Shown: positions 43,141 through 51,871 of the stretch, piece by piece
How the letters are laid out: each line of letters begins with the position of its first letter
How positions within the stretch are numbered: the stretch's first letter is position 1
Assembly: GCA_022770525.1 (NCBI GenBank)
Contig: JALEHN010000067.1
Location: forward strand, 1 to 64,000
DNA length: 64,000 bases
Reading direction: 5' to 3'
Source: Clostridiales bacterium
Lineage (GTDB): Bacteria; Bacillota; Clostridia; Lachnospirales; Lachnospiraceae
The notes under the pieces: generated by a model
The model's input: only the letters and a program-made list of their open reading frames with translations
Told to the model about the DNA's origin: nothing
The model's database searches: none
Position numbers and translations under genes: made by a program

Positions 43141-44781
43141 TTAAATAATTTTTGTTCTTTTAATATTTGCGATAAAATCCTTATTGGTTTTTGTCCTCAT
43201 AAACATATCCAGGATATGCTCCAGCGCCTCATCAGACTTCATACCGTTTAAGGCTTTACGCATCATGTACATCGCATCCATTTCTTCCCTGTCAAGCAAA
43301 AGCTCTTCGCGGCGTGTACCGGATCTTGGTATGTCGATGGCAGGAAATATTCTTTTTTCCGAAAGCTTGCGGTCAAGTACAAGTTCCATATTACCTGTAC
43401 CTTTAAATTCTTCAAAAACAACATCATCCATCTTGCTGCCTGTTTCCACAAGCGCTGTGGCAAGCACAGTCAGGCTCCCGCCCTCTCTCATATTTCTTGC
43501 TGCACCAAAAAACCGCTTTGGCATATGTAAAGCAGCCGGGTCAAGACCACCGGATAATGTGCGGCCGCTCGGCGGCACTGTCAGGTTGTATGCCCTTGCC
43601 AGACGTGTAATACTGTCTAACAGGATAACGACGTCTTTTTTATGTTCCACAAGACGCTTCGCCCGTTCAAGAACCATTTCCGATACACGTTTATGATGCT
43701 CAGGAAGTTCATCAAATGTTGAATAGATAACCTCAACATTTTCACCTTCAATGTACTCCTTAATATCCGTAACTTCCTCAGGGCGCTCATCGATCAGAAG
43801 GATGATCATGTTCATCTCCGGATAGTTATAATTAATAGACTTGGCAATCTGTTTTAACAGCGTCGTCTTTCCGGTCTTTGGCGGTGATACGATCATACCG
43901 CGCTGTCCCCTGCCGATTGGCGAAACAAGGTCAACAATACGCATCGGCACTGTCGCCTTCGGATTTTCAAGACGTATCCTGCTGTTTGGGAAAATCGGCG
44001 TCATGTCTTCAAAGTTTTTACGTTTTACAGCCTCTGAAGGCGGAAAACCATTAACTTTTTTAACATACAAAAGTGCACTGAACTTTTCTGTCGGTGTCTT
44101 AATCTTTATATTTCCTTCAATGATGTCACCTGTTTTTAAATTAAACCGTCTGATCTGTGCCGGTGACACATAAATATCATTATCTCCGGGAAGATAGTTC
44201 TCGCACCGGATAAACCCAAAGCCATCAGACATCACTTCGAGAATACCATCCGCGATCTGTCCGCTGTCCAGTTCCTCCAGATTCGGACGCTTTTCTGATC
44301 TGTCATCTCTTGGTCTTTCTCTTTTATCTGTTCTTTGCCTCTCTGTGTACGCTCTGTCTGTATTCTCTCCATCCAGACCGGCTTTTTCTATATTTAATTT
44401 TTCTGTATTTTCACTGTCAGGACCGGCTTTTTCTCTACTTGCCTTTTCTGTATACTCACTGTCAGAGCCGGCTTTTTCTCTACTTGCTTTTTCTGTACTT
44501 TCACCGTCTGAACCGACTTTTTCTGTACTCGCCTTTTCTGTATACTCACCGGCAGGGCCGGCTTTTTCTGTACTTGCCTTTTCTATATAAGTATCGACCG
44601 AACCGTTTTTTTCCGTATTGGTGCTGTCGGACCCTGCTTTTTCCGCATTCGCCTTTTCTTCGAGGTCACAAAGAATCTGCACCAACTGTGCCTTTCTCAT
44701 AATTGACGTATTTTTAATGCCCTGTGCTTTTATAATTTCACGCAGCTGTACCAGTGACAGAGTATTATACTTTTCTTCCAT
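43141..44781 (-). CDS. rho: Transcription termination factor Rho with a repetitive N-terminal insert
   Basis: 546 residues. Residues 1-40 are the Rho N-terminal helical domain. Residues 42-141 are a low-complexity insert of about six 15-residue repeats of the type EKASTEKAGPAGEYT. The cold-shock-like RNA-binding domain (GDGFGFIRCENY) follows, then the ATPase with Walker A GRGQRGMIVSPPKTGKTTLL and Walker B VVILLDSITRLARAYN. The core is complete, so it should be an active hexameric helicase that releases transcripts. The insert is the unusual part. Confidence 0.95.
   Translation of the reverse strand: MEEKYNTLSLVQLREIIKAQGIKNTSIMRKAQLVQILCDLEEKANAEKAGSDSTNTEKNGSVDTYIEKASTEKAGPAGEYTEKASTEKVGSDGESTEKASREKAGSDSEYTEKASREKAGPDSENTEKLNIEKAGLDGENTDRAYTERQRTDKRERPRDDRSEKRPNLEELDSGQIADGILEVMSDGFGFIRCENYLPGDNDIYVSPAQIRRFNLKTGDIIEGNIKIKTPTEKFSALLYVKKVNGFPPSEAVKRKNFEDMTPIFPNSRIRLENPKATVPMRIVDLVSPIGRGQRGMIVSPPKTGKTTLLKQIAKSINYNYPEMNMIILLIDERPEEVTDIKEYIEGENVEVIYSTFDELPEHHKRVSEMVLERAKRLVEHKKDVVILLDSITRLARAYNLTVPPSGRTLSGGLDPAALHMPKRFFGAARNMREGGSLTVLATALVETGSKMDDVVFEEFKGTGNMELVLDRKLSEKRIFPAIDIPRSGTRREELLLDREEMDAMYMMRKALNGMKSDEALEHILDMFMRTKTNKDFIANIKRTKII
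44359..44658. repeat. 45-bp tandem repeats in rho
   Basis: Six or so degenerate 45-bp units encode residues 42-141 of Rho, each centred on EKAG and ending in EYT, EST or ENT. Highly charged and Pro/Gly-containing, so intrinsically disordered. Confidence 0.8.
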
Positions 44782-45009
44782 AAATTCCTCCTGAAATTAT
44801 CCGTAATTTGGGAGCAATGACTGCTCTCACGATTTGAAGTAGAATCAGCTTCATACGAAATACATGATAACTGGAAAATAGACCATTGAACATAAGATCA
44901 GCCTGATAAATAAATGGCTTTTACTGGAAACAATTATACACTAATCTATTAATAAAATAAAGCAAAATTTATCGACAGCTTTCGACAACACGGATTCGCA
45001 AAGTGCCTG

Positions 45010-46218
45010 TCAAAAATAATCTGAAATATACGGTGTCTGCTGTTCAATAGCATCCTCCAGCATGTCGATCACATCGTCACTGGCACCTAGTCTCCCGATT
45101 TTTGCCAGATAGTCCGGCCTCTTATATCCCATCAGCATTGTTGTCATCGTCTGTATACTGATACTGTCGTCACACGGTTCATCAATTTTAACAGCCTCAC
45201 CGTGTCCGTCTTTATCTATTTTCAGCAGGAAAGAACCACGGTTACATGCCATCATCGGATCCGTCATCGTAAATTTCCATTCACGATCCACTTCATCAGG
45301 TTTAAACGGATAATCCGCGATAAATGCCGTGAAATCAACAATCCTGGCCATATAATACGGTGAAATGACCTCTTTGATACTTGCATCTTCAAACAGGAAT
45401 GCCAGCGGCTCGTCTGTATATGTATTTCCCTCAACCTGTGTGATCATTGAAAAATGTGCTGAAACAAAATTCCATAAGCCGGTGCGTGCTTCTTCATTAT
45501 TAAAAATCATATCCTTAATATGAAAAACTTCATTGTAGATCCAATAAATAATATAGCCGTCCGGCTCATCATCTTCATTATAATAGACAGCCGCCATAAT
45601 ATCATCAGAATCCCAGAGCCAGTACTCATTCCACGCAAGGTCATCTCTTAAAATGGCTCCGTGGGTACGCATGGCATACCGTTCATAAGTTCTTTTTAAT
45701 TCTTCACTTTCTGTCTTAACACGTCTTACATTTCCCGGAACCGGACGGTTTTTCGGCAGCTGATAGTCTTTGATTTCATATGAAATTTTATCCGATACAA
45801 TTTCCCAGCCTTTCCGCCGGTAATAAGGAATAGAATACGGATATAAATAGCAGATATACTGACCTTTACTGCGCATATCAACGAGAGCACGCTCAAGAAG
45901 GGAATGCATCAGTCCCATATTTGAATATTCCGGATAAGTTCCGACACCTGTAAGTCCTCCCAAAGCATAAGTTTTTCCGAAAATTCTTACTTTCATCGGA
46001 TAAACCGCAACCTGTGACACAAGTGTACCGTCGTCAAACCATCCGATCACATCCGCTTTTTCCATCGTCGGAAATTTTGCGCGGATCATCTCCGCCTCCT
46101 GCCATCCTACAGATCTTAATTCCTGGTCAGTCACCTGAAACACATATCGAAGCAGCGCATTGTACTGCGCCATATATTCACTGCCTACTGCCTTCATGAT
46201 TAAGTTATTTTTGCTCAT
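45010..46218 (-). CDS. GNAT N-acetyltransferase of the Eis type
   Basis: 402 residues. N-terminal GNAT domain (about 1-150) with the acetyl-CoA segment GGLTGVGTYPEYSNMGLMHSLLERALVDM and YCYLYPYSIPYYRRKGWE, followed by a second acetyltransferase-like and a sterol-carrier-type C-terminal domain, the Eis arrangement. Eis proteins acetylate aminoglycosides, polyamines or lysines; the substrate here is unknown. AAGGAAG precedes the start. Monocistronic. Confidence 0.85.
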   Translation of the reverse strand: MSKNNLIMKAVGSEYMAQYNALLRYVFQVTDQELRSVGWQEAEMIRAKFPTMEKADVIGWFDDGTLVSQVAVYPMKVRIFGKTYALGGLTGVGTYPEYSNMGLMHSLLERALVDMRSKGQYICYLYPYSIPYYRRKGWEIVSDKISYEIKDYQLPKNRPVPGNVRRVKTESEELKRTYERYAMRTHGAILRDDLAWNEYWLWDSDDIMAAVYYNEDDEPDGYIIYWIYNEVFHIKDMIFNNEEARTGLWNFVSAHFSMITQVEGNTYTDEPLAFLFEDASIKEVISPYYMARIVDFTAFIADYPFKPDEVDREWKFTMTDPMMACNRGSFLLKIDKDGHGEAVKIDEPCDDSISIQTMTTMLMGYKRPDYLAKIGRLGASDDVIDMLEDAIEQQTPYISDYF

Positions 46219-46295
46219 TGAAACACGCTTCCTTTTAAAATCTGTTTTTATTAAAATCTGTTTTTAACTTTATTTATTTTACTTCTTTGTTTCGG

Positions 46296-47219
46296 TCACT
46301 TTCTGTTTATGACATAAATACCCGCAGATACACACAGAAGTGAAAGCATACTGACGGTATTAAATACATTTTCTCCGAGGATAATTCCTGAAAGCAGCGT
46401 GCCGAATACCGGAATCAGTGCTGAAAACATGGAAATTTTTCCGACAGAATTATTTTTTAAAAGCTGCAGCCACAATGTAAAAGCCGCTGCCGATAAAAAT
46501 GACATATAGATCATCAGGGCTATGCCTTTGCCCGTAATGACATTTAAATGTCCGCCGGTGCAGACCCCCGACAGAATCAGCAGTGCACCGCCAAATGTCA
46601 GCTGACTGCCTGTAAGCCACATGGCATCAAGACCGCCGGATACTTTTTTGCTGATAATATTGCCCAGGGCAAAAGATACAGCAGCCAAAAGCATCAGTCC
46701 GTCACCCGTCAGAGAAAATACCGGACCCATATCACCGTTAATGTTGATCAAAATAACCCCTGTGATACCAAGGAGACACCCTATGACTTTTCGCCTGTCA
46801 AGTCTGTCATTTTCGCAAAGAAAATGTGCCAGCACAACTGTGATAAATGTACCCATGGCATTGACAACCGACCCTTTTGCTCCGGTCATATTTGACAGGG
46901 CGATATAGAAAAATACATATTGCAGAAAAGTCTGTACAATCCCAAGAAGACCGACAGCTTTAAAAAATCCGCGCCCCGGCCGCGTCAAACGCCGGTGCAC
47001 AAAAAATGCCAGAATCAGATCCATCACTCCGGCACCAAAGAAACGGATACCTGCAAATAACAGCTTGCTGCTGATATCCGTTCCCTCAATGGCAAACCAC
47101 TGATAGCCTGTTTTGACTGCAGGGAAAGCACTTCCCCACAGCAAAACGCACAACAGAGCTATCATCGTCACTGTTACTTTATTTTTAAACAAATCCACTG
47201 ATTTCTTCATTTTTTTCAC
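46296..47219 (-). CDS. EamA/DMT-family transporter
   Basis: 307 residues with ten hydrophobic segments in two EamA halves (CVLLWGSAFPAVKTGY at the start; MLLAAVSFALGNIISKKVSG opening the second). Metabolite exporter family, substrate unknown. The frame opens with a GTG (47219) and a Met follows three codons later. It is 11 nt downstream of the lipid kinase gene on the same strand, probably co-transcribed. Confidence 0.85.
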   Translation of the reverse strand: MKKMKKSVDLFKNKVTVTMIALLCVLLWGSAFPAVKTGYQWFAIEGTDISSKLLFAGIRFFGAGVMDLILAFFVHRRLTRPGRGFFKAVGLLGIVQTFLQYVFFYIALSNMTGAKGSVVNAMGTFITVVLAHFLCENDRLDRRKVIGCLLGITGVILININGDMGPVFSLTGDGLMLLAAVSFALGNIISKKVSGGLDAMWLTGSQLTFGGALLILSGVCTGGHLNVITGKGIALMIYMSFLSAAAFTLWLQLLKNNSVGKISMFSALIPVFGTLLSGIILGENVFNTVSMLSLLCVSAGIYVINRK

Positions 47220-47230
47220 CGGGAATTCAT

Positions 47231-48247
47231 TTATTCAAACTTCTCGTCATCTGCCGCAGCACTCTCACTGATGGCCACTTCAACCTTTTCTTCGATTTTA
47301 ACAACAGATGCGGCTTTTAACTTTTCTTCTTTATCTTCCAGTTCGTTCTCCACAGCTTCCTTCGGTCTTACAATCCGAATAGCCTGCCTGAGATTTACAA
47401 TATCTGCGGTCTGCCATGAACCGCCGTCCTCACCGTCCAGCGTCCAGGCAATCTCTTCGTCAGATGAAATTGTAATTCTGTCCGTTTTAATTAAATACAT
47501 ATAACGCTCATCGATGTTCTGAATTAATAAATTGGCACCGATGACCTGAAGCTCCATAAGATTTTTCGGCATCTTAATGAGCAGAACTTCGAGAAGACCG
47601 TCATTAAGCTCCATAATTTTACCGCTGACGCTTTTAAATCCGCCTACAGATATGGAGTTGGTTACCATGCCGTAAATAAACTCATCATCAAGGCACTTAT
47701 CGTCACCGTATTCGCAATGTACATGATACCCCTTAAGGCTTCCAAGGCTTTTTATGCCTTCAATAACATAAGCTGCATGACCGAGAATATTTTTCGCTTC
47801 CTGCGATGTCGTATAAGATACCTGCGTAAACGCGCCGAAAGCTGCCACATAAATAAACGGCGTACCATTAAACTTTCCCAGATCACAGGCAAACGGAACA
47901 CCATCGATTGCCGTTTTTGCAGCCTGCATCGGTGATGGATCAATACCGAGACTTCTTGCAAAATCATTGGTCGTACCTGCCGGAATGTAACCAAGCGCCG
48001 GCGCATCCTCAAGTTCCAGAAGTCCGGCACCGACCTCATCAAGGGTGCCGTCACCGCCGCTGCACACAATCATATCATAAGAACTTCCCCGTTCCCTGAC
48101 GACATTATAAGCATCTTTCTGACACTGTGTCGTGTGTACTGTCACTTCATAACCATTTGAAACATATAAATCTATAATATCACATAAGTAAGGCTTGATC
48201 TGGTTTTTACCGGATTTCGGATTTACAATAAATAACATACGCTTCAT
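47231..48247 (-). CDS. Diacylglycerol kinase-family lipid kinase (YegS/DgkB type)
   Basis: 338 residues. MLFIVNPKSGKNQ at the N-terminus, the nucleotide-binding CSGGDGTLDEV motif and LGYIPAGTTNDFARSLGI, all hallmarks of DAGK catalytic domain proteins. It likely recycles diacylglycerol to phosphatidate for membrane lipids. The last 45 residues are a charged tail (ELEDKEEKL onward) not needed for the fold. GAGGTGG precedes the start. Confidence 0.9.
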   Translation of the reverse strand: MKRMLFIVNPKSGKNQIKPYLCDIIDLYVSNGYEVTVHTTQCQKDAYNVVRERGSSYDMIVCSGGDGTLDEVGAGLLELEDAPALGYIPAGTTNDFARSLGIDPSPMQAAKTAIDGVPFACDLGKFNGTPFIYVAAFGAFTQVSYTTSQEAKNILGHAAYVIEGIKSLGSLKGYHVHCEYGDDKCLDDEFIYGMVTNSISVGGFKSVSGKIMELNDGLLEVLLIKMPKNLMELQVIGANLLIQNIDERYMYLIKTDRITISSDEEIAWTLDGEDGGSWQTADIVNLRQAIRIVRPKEAVENELEDKEEKLKAASVVKIEEKVEVAISESAAADDEKFE

Positions 48248-48313
48248 TTATATAACCACCTCATCATTATTATGTCATATATTTCATGCCATTTTCATCA
48301 GTCAATGACATTT

Positions 48314-49000
48314 TCAGATGCATCTTGTCCGGTCATCAAAATCATCCATGCTGACTGTCTCCCCCGGCGCTTTGACAACAACTTCTTCATCCCATTCACC
48401 AAGGAGAATTTTTTCAATCACACGCAGTGTTCCCCGAACACACTGACATGTCAGCCCATAAGATTCTGCTTTTTCACGGATGCTTTCCGCACAGGCCGGG
48501 GCATCATAAGTACCGTCATCGATCACATCGATGCCGCTGTAATTGCCGATCATCATCTTTGCAATCATTTGCCCTTTTCTTTTTCCATAAGTTTCTATAT
48601 AACCGTCAAACTCTTTTAAAAGAAATTTTTCAGAAGTCACCCATTCATCAGTCACATACAGATGTCCCGCTTCAGTTTGAATCAGTTCGCCCTTATTTAA
48701 GCACATCAGCATCCGGACACAATCATCAAACTTCGGAATAACCAGTGTACTGCCGTCTGCCGATAATCCTGTCACCGCATACCCGCACATGCCATACAGC
48801 AAAATAATATACGGCATACGGTTATACTCGCAGATACGCTTTGCAAGTTCCTCTTTCAGCTTTTCGGGATATTCATGAAGTCCCTTTTCAAGCCATACAA
48901 TGGGGTATTTAAGATCGTGATCCGCAAACACCCTGTTTATCTCGTTTTTCATCATACTGCAGGCAATCACAACAGTATTTTCACTATTCAGTAACGGCAT
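48314..49000 (-). CDS. DUF1638 family protein
   Basis: 228 residues. DUF1638 features: VVIACSMMKNEI near the N-terminus, the Cys/Gly-rich ILLYGMCGYAVTGL, VIPKFDDCVRML and YVTDEWVTSEKF. These conserved Cys and acidic residues suggest a metal or corrinoid-related role. Family members often sit next to corrinoid methyltransferase genes in methanogens and acetogens (known context, unknown reaction). Start lies 6 nt after cobW, so co-transcribed. Confidence 0.85.
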   Translation of the reverse strand: MPLLNSENTVVIACSMMKNEINRVFADHDLKYPIVWLEKGLHEYPEKLKEELAKRICEYNRMPYIILLYGMCGYAVTGLSADGSTLVIPKFDDCVRMLMCLNKGELIQTEAGHLYVTDEWVTSEKFLLKEFDGYIETYGKRKGQMIAKMMIGNYSGIDVIDDGTYDAPACAESIREKAESYGLTCQCVRGTLRVIEKILLGEWDEEVVVKAPGETVSMDDFDDRTRCI

Positions 49001-49006
49001 GAAGCA

Positions 49007-49936
49007 CTACTCCTCTATCTCAATTTCAGTACCTGTAAGCTGCAGCCACAGCTGTCTGATATCATCATCAAAATCTTCAGATGTACGTCCGATCATCACC
49101 AGCGTTGTCCCTGATATATTTGCAGGGACAGCCTTTGTCATCTGCACATAATCGCCGACTGCATTGATCTGATAATAACCTTCTTCGGTCAGCACAAAAC
49201 CTTTCAGCCGGATCAGCCTGCTCTTGATCTTCTGTACAAACGCATCAGCATCATCACGTTTTACCGGCCGGTCACATGTCACTGTATACGTCGTCGGACG
49301 ATTCCACGGATGATTGGTCGTTTCTTTGCAAAAATCAGAAACTGTCAGCTTTTCCTCAATCACTTCAGGCGGCACATATGCCTGTACGGTATCGATTATC
49401 ACCGCTTCCGGATTGATTTCTGATACAGCTTTATGAACACTGCCAATCTGTTCTTCAGATGCAAGATCAGTCTTATTCACAAGCACCATATGACTTGCCA
49501 CAACCTGATTGGTCACAGGTGCAAACATATCCGCATCTTCAAGAAAATTCAATGCGTCAACAATGCATACCGCCCCTTTATAAATCAAAGGCCGCTCAAC
49601 AAAAGGCACGATGCCTTCCAGCAATGTATGCATGCTGGAAGGATCTGCCATTCCTGAATTTTCAATAAACAAAATATCAATATCCGTTTTTGAAAAACCG
49701 ATCAGTGTTTTCACAAAACCGCCTTTAAGGCAGGCACAAAAAATTGAGCCGTTATTAATTTCTATCAATTTAATGCCGTCCCGTTCCAGAACATCGCCGT
49801 CAATGCTGACACTTCCAAATTCATTGACGATGACACCGACCTTCCGGTCCGTGTACCGTGTCAGCATATGGGTTAAAAAAGTCGTTTTGCCGGCACCCAG
49901 AAAACCGGAAATTAAATACAATCCAATTGGTCTCAT
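49007..49936 (-). CDS. CobW-family (G3E) GTPase
   Basis: 309 residues. P-loop GFLGAGKTTFLTHML, the switch-like VNEFGSVSIDG, the metal-binding-like site CACLKGG replacing the usual CxCC with CAC, ENSGMADP, and the NKTD guanine-specificity motif. A C-terminal CobW domain follows. G3E GTPases deliver metals (cobalt or zinc) to enzymes or corrinoid synthesis. Adjacent to DUF1638 and near corrinoid genes, so cobalt or corrinoid handling is plausible. Confidence 0.88.
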   Translation of the reverse strand: MRPIGLYLISGFLGAGKTTFLTHMLTRYTDRKVGVIVNEFGSVSIDGDVLERDGIKLIEINNGSIFCACLKGGFVKTLIGFSKTDIDILFIENSGMADPSSMHTLLEGIVPFVERPLIYKGAVCIVDALNFLEDADMFAPVTNQVVASHMVLVNKTDLASEEQIGSVHKAVSEINPEAVIIDTVQAYVPPEVIEEKLTVSDFCKETTNHPWNRPTTYTVTCDRPVKRDDADAFVQKIKSRLIRLKGFVLTEEGYYQINAVGDYVQMTKAVPANISGTTLVMIGRTSEDFDDDIRQLWLQLTGTEIEIEE

Positions 49937-50006
49937 AAACGCCTCATTACTCTGTCAAAATACAATGGTGTTTATCAAAAAGTAATCGTTTTAGCACAAC
50001 ACCCGG

Positions 50007-51377
50007 TTACTCTGTCGGAAGATCCTCATAAACCTTTGCGACCTGCTTCTTTGCTTCTTCTTTGATCTTAACCTCATCAATGCCGTGAAGTTTACCATTT
50101 TCCCAGATCACCTTACCGTTAACCATTGTCAGGTCAACCGGACGGCCATAGCCGATTGTTCCAAGAAAGGCTGCAGGATCCAGAAGTCCGCCGACATAAT
50201 CCAGCTGATCGATATCAATCATAAACAGGTCCGCAGCTTTACCAACCTCAAGACAGCCGATATCTGTACGGCCAAGCAGTGAAGCGCTGCCTTTTGTAGC
50301 CATCTTCAAACAGTCATAGCCTGAAGGCGCTTTTCGGCTTGAATTCAGACGATGAAGCAGGAATGCCACTCTGATATCAGCCAGCAGATTGGAATCATCA
50401 TTACTGCCGTTGCCATCCACAGCAAGTCCTACAGGAACACCAAGTTCAAGCATTAAAGGTACTTTGCAGATACCGGAAGACAGCTTCATATTTGAAACCG
50501 GACAGTGGGCAACACCTGTTTTTGTCTTTGCAAGACGCGCAACTTCTTCATCTGTGAAATGAATACCGTGGGCATACCATACATCGTCACCCATCCAACC
50601 GCATTCTTCAGCCCAGTCAAGAGGCCTTGCGCCATAAACTTCCAGACAATAGTTTTCCTCATCAATTGTCTCACAAAGATGTGTATGCAGACGAACATGC
50701 TTTGCTCTTGCCAGTTTTGCCGATTCAACCATAACTTCTGTATCCACAGAGAATGGTGAACAAGGCGCAACAACGACCTGACGCATGGAAAACTCTTTTG
50801 GATCATGATACTTTTCAATCAGTCTGTCACAATCGGCAATCGTCTCGGCGCATGTCTCGATCAGCTCTTCCGGCGGAAGACCGCCATTGCTCTTGCCTCT
50901 TGTGAAACAGCTTCGGCCTGCATGGAATCTGACACCCAGCTCCTGTGCCGCATCAAACTCTCTGTCGATAATTTCCTTTGCGGAACTTCTCGGGAAAGCA
51001 AAATGATGATCAAACATTGTGGTGCCGCCGAACTTTACAAACTCGCCCATTGCCACAAGTGAGCTGTAATAAATATAGTCCGGGTTGACCTTCTGCCATA
51101 CTTTATACAGGTAGAGCAGCCAGTCAAACAACTCATAATTCTGAATCAGCGGAATATTTCTGCTGAATGCCTGCAGTAAATGATGATGGGTATTTACAAG
51201 ACCCGGATAAACGAACTTACCTTTGGCGTCAATTACCTTTGCATCATCACAGATAATATCTTTATCAATTTTTACGATCTTTTCGTTTTCAATGAGCATG
51301 TCATAGCCTTTAAGGACTCTGTCCGCGCTGTCACAGGTGACAATCGCATCTGCGTTTTTAATCAAAATTTTACTCAT
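50007..51377 (-). CDS. Amidohydrolase, 8-oxoguanine deaminase/TRZ-ATZ type
   Basis: 456 residues. Metal motif NTHHHLLQAFSRNIPLIQNY (HxH), the His in RLHTHLCE, WYAHGIHF, VAHCPVSNMKLSSG, and the Asp in AVDGNGSNDDSNLL. This set, with the NTHHHLLQ variant and ARPLDWAEECGWMG, is closest to 8-oxoguanine deaminases and related AtzB-like enzymes. It should deaminate an oxidised purine or similar heterocycle. Its start overlaps the 2Fe-2S subunit stop by 4 nt, so they are translationally coupled. Confidence 0.82.
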   Translation of the reverse strand: MSKILIKNADAIVTCDSADRVLKGYDMLIENEKIVKIDKDIICDDAKVIDAKGKFVYPGLVNTHHHLLQAFSRNIPLIQNYELFDWLLYLYKVWQKVNPDYIYYSSLVAMGEFVKFGGTTMFDHHFAFPRSSAKEIIDREFDAAQELGVRFHAGRSCFTRGKSNGGLPPEELIETCAETIADCDRLIEKYHDPKEFSMRQVVVAPCSPFSVDTEVMVESAKLARAKHVRLHTHLCETIDEENYCLEVYGARPLDWAEECGWMGDDVWYAHGIHFTDEEVARLAKTKTGVAHCPVSNMKLSSGICKVPLMLELGVPVGLAVDGNGSNDDSNLLADIRVAFLLHRLNSSRKAPSGYDCLKMATKGSASLLGRTDIGCLEVGKAADLFMIDIDQLDYVGGLLDPAAFLGTIGYGRPVDLTMVNGKVIWENGKLHGIDEVKIKEEAKKQVAKVYEDLPTE

Positions 51378-51871
51378 AGAGATTTCTCCTTTACTTCGTC
51401 TATAGCTTTCGCCATGATCTCACCGGCCTTTTGTACCGCATCGGCAATCTGAATATAAGCGGCGCACCGGCACATATTGCCTGCCATACCCTTTTTAATT
51501 TCCTCCGTTGTCGGATGAAGATTGCGTTTCAGCAAAGAATAAGCAGTCAGTACCATACCCGGTGTACAAAAGCCGCACTGAATCGCACCATTGTCAATAA
51601 ATGACTGCTGAATGGCCGCCAGTTCTCCGTCGGTCTCAACACCTTCAATCGTCATCACGCGGTGGCCGTTGGCCCATGCCGACAGATAAATACATGAATC
51701 CACAGGTATATCATCGATCAGCACCGTACAAGCGCCACATTCCCCGACTTCACAGCCCCGTTTTGTACCTGTGAGACCAAGCCGTTCCCTGACTGTGTCC
51801 AGAAGAATTTCCCCGTCGTCCACAGTGACCTTTACTGTTTTCCCATTTAAAATCATATGTACATCGATCAT
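51374..51871 (-). CDS. Xanthine-dehydrogenase-family 2Fe-2S subunit
   Basis: 165 residues with both 2Fe-2S clusters of the xanthine dehydrogenase/CO dehydrogenase small subunit: plant-ferredoxin type CEVGECGACTVLIDD with a later Cys, and the helical GFCTPGMVLTAY and GNMCRCAAY pair. Transfers electrons from the molybdenum subunit to FAD. No molybdenum subunit is adjacent. ATGA overlap with the FAD subunit upstream and a 4-nt overlap with the amidohydrolase downstream. Confidence 0.92.
   Translation of the reverse strand: MIDVHMILNGKTVKVTVDDGEILLDTVRERLGLTGTKRGCEVGECGACTVLIDDIPVDSCIYLSAWANGHRVMTIEGVETDGELAAIQQSFIDNGAIQCGFCTPGMVLTAYSLLKRNLHPTTEEIKKGMAGNMCRCAAYIQIADAVQKAGEIMAKAIDEVKEKSL

Noticed and set aside
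44359-44658. Possible CRISPR array because of regular about 45-bp repeats
   Set aside because: The units are contiguous and translate in frame within rho, with no unique spacers.
44310-44702. 130-codon plus-strand frame rich in LFLY repeats opposite rho
   Set aside because: It is the antisense image of the Rho tandem repeats; the rho frame has the family motifs and a start site.
46232-46266. Direct repeat TTAAAATCTGTTTTTA before the acetyltransferase gene
   Set aside because: Short, AT-rich and without dyad symmetry or promoter context; probably slippage.
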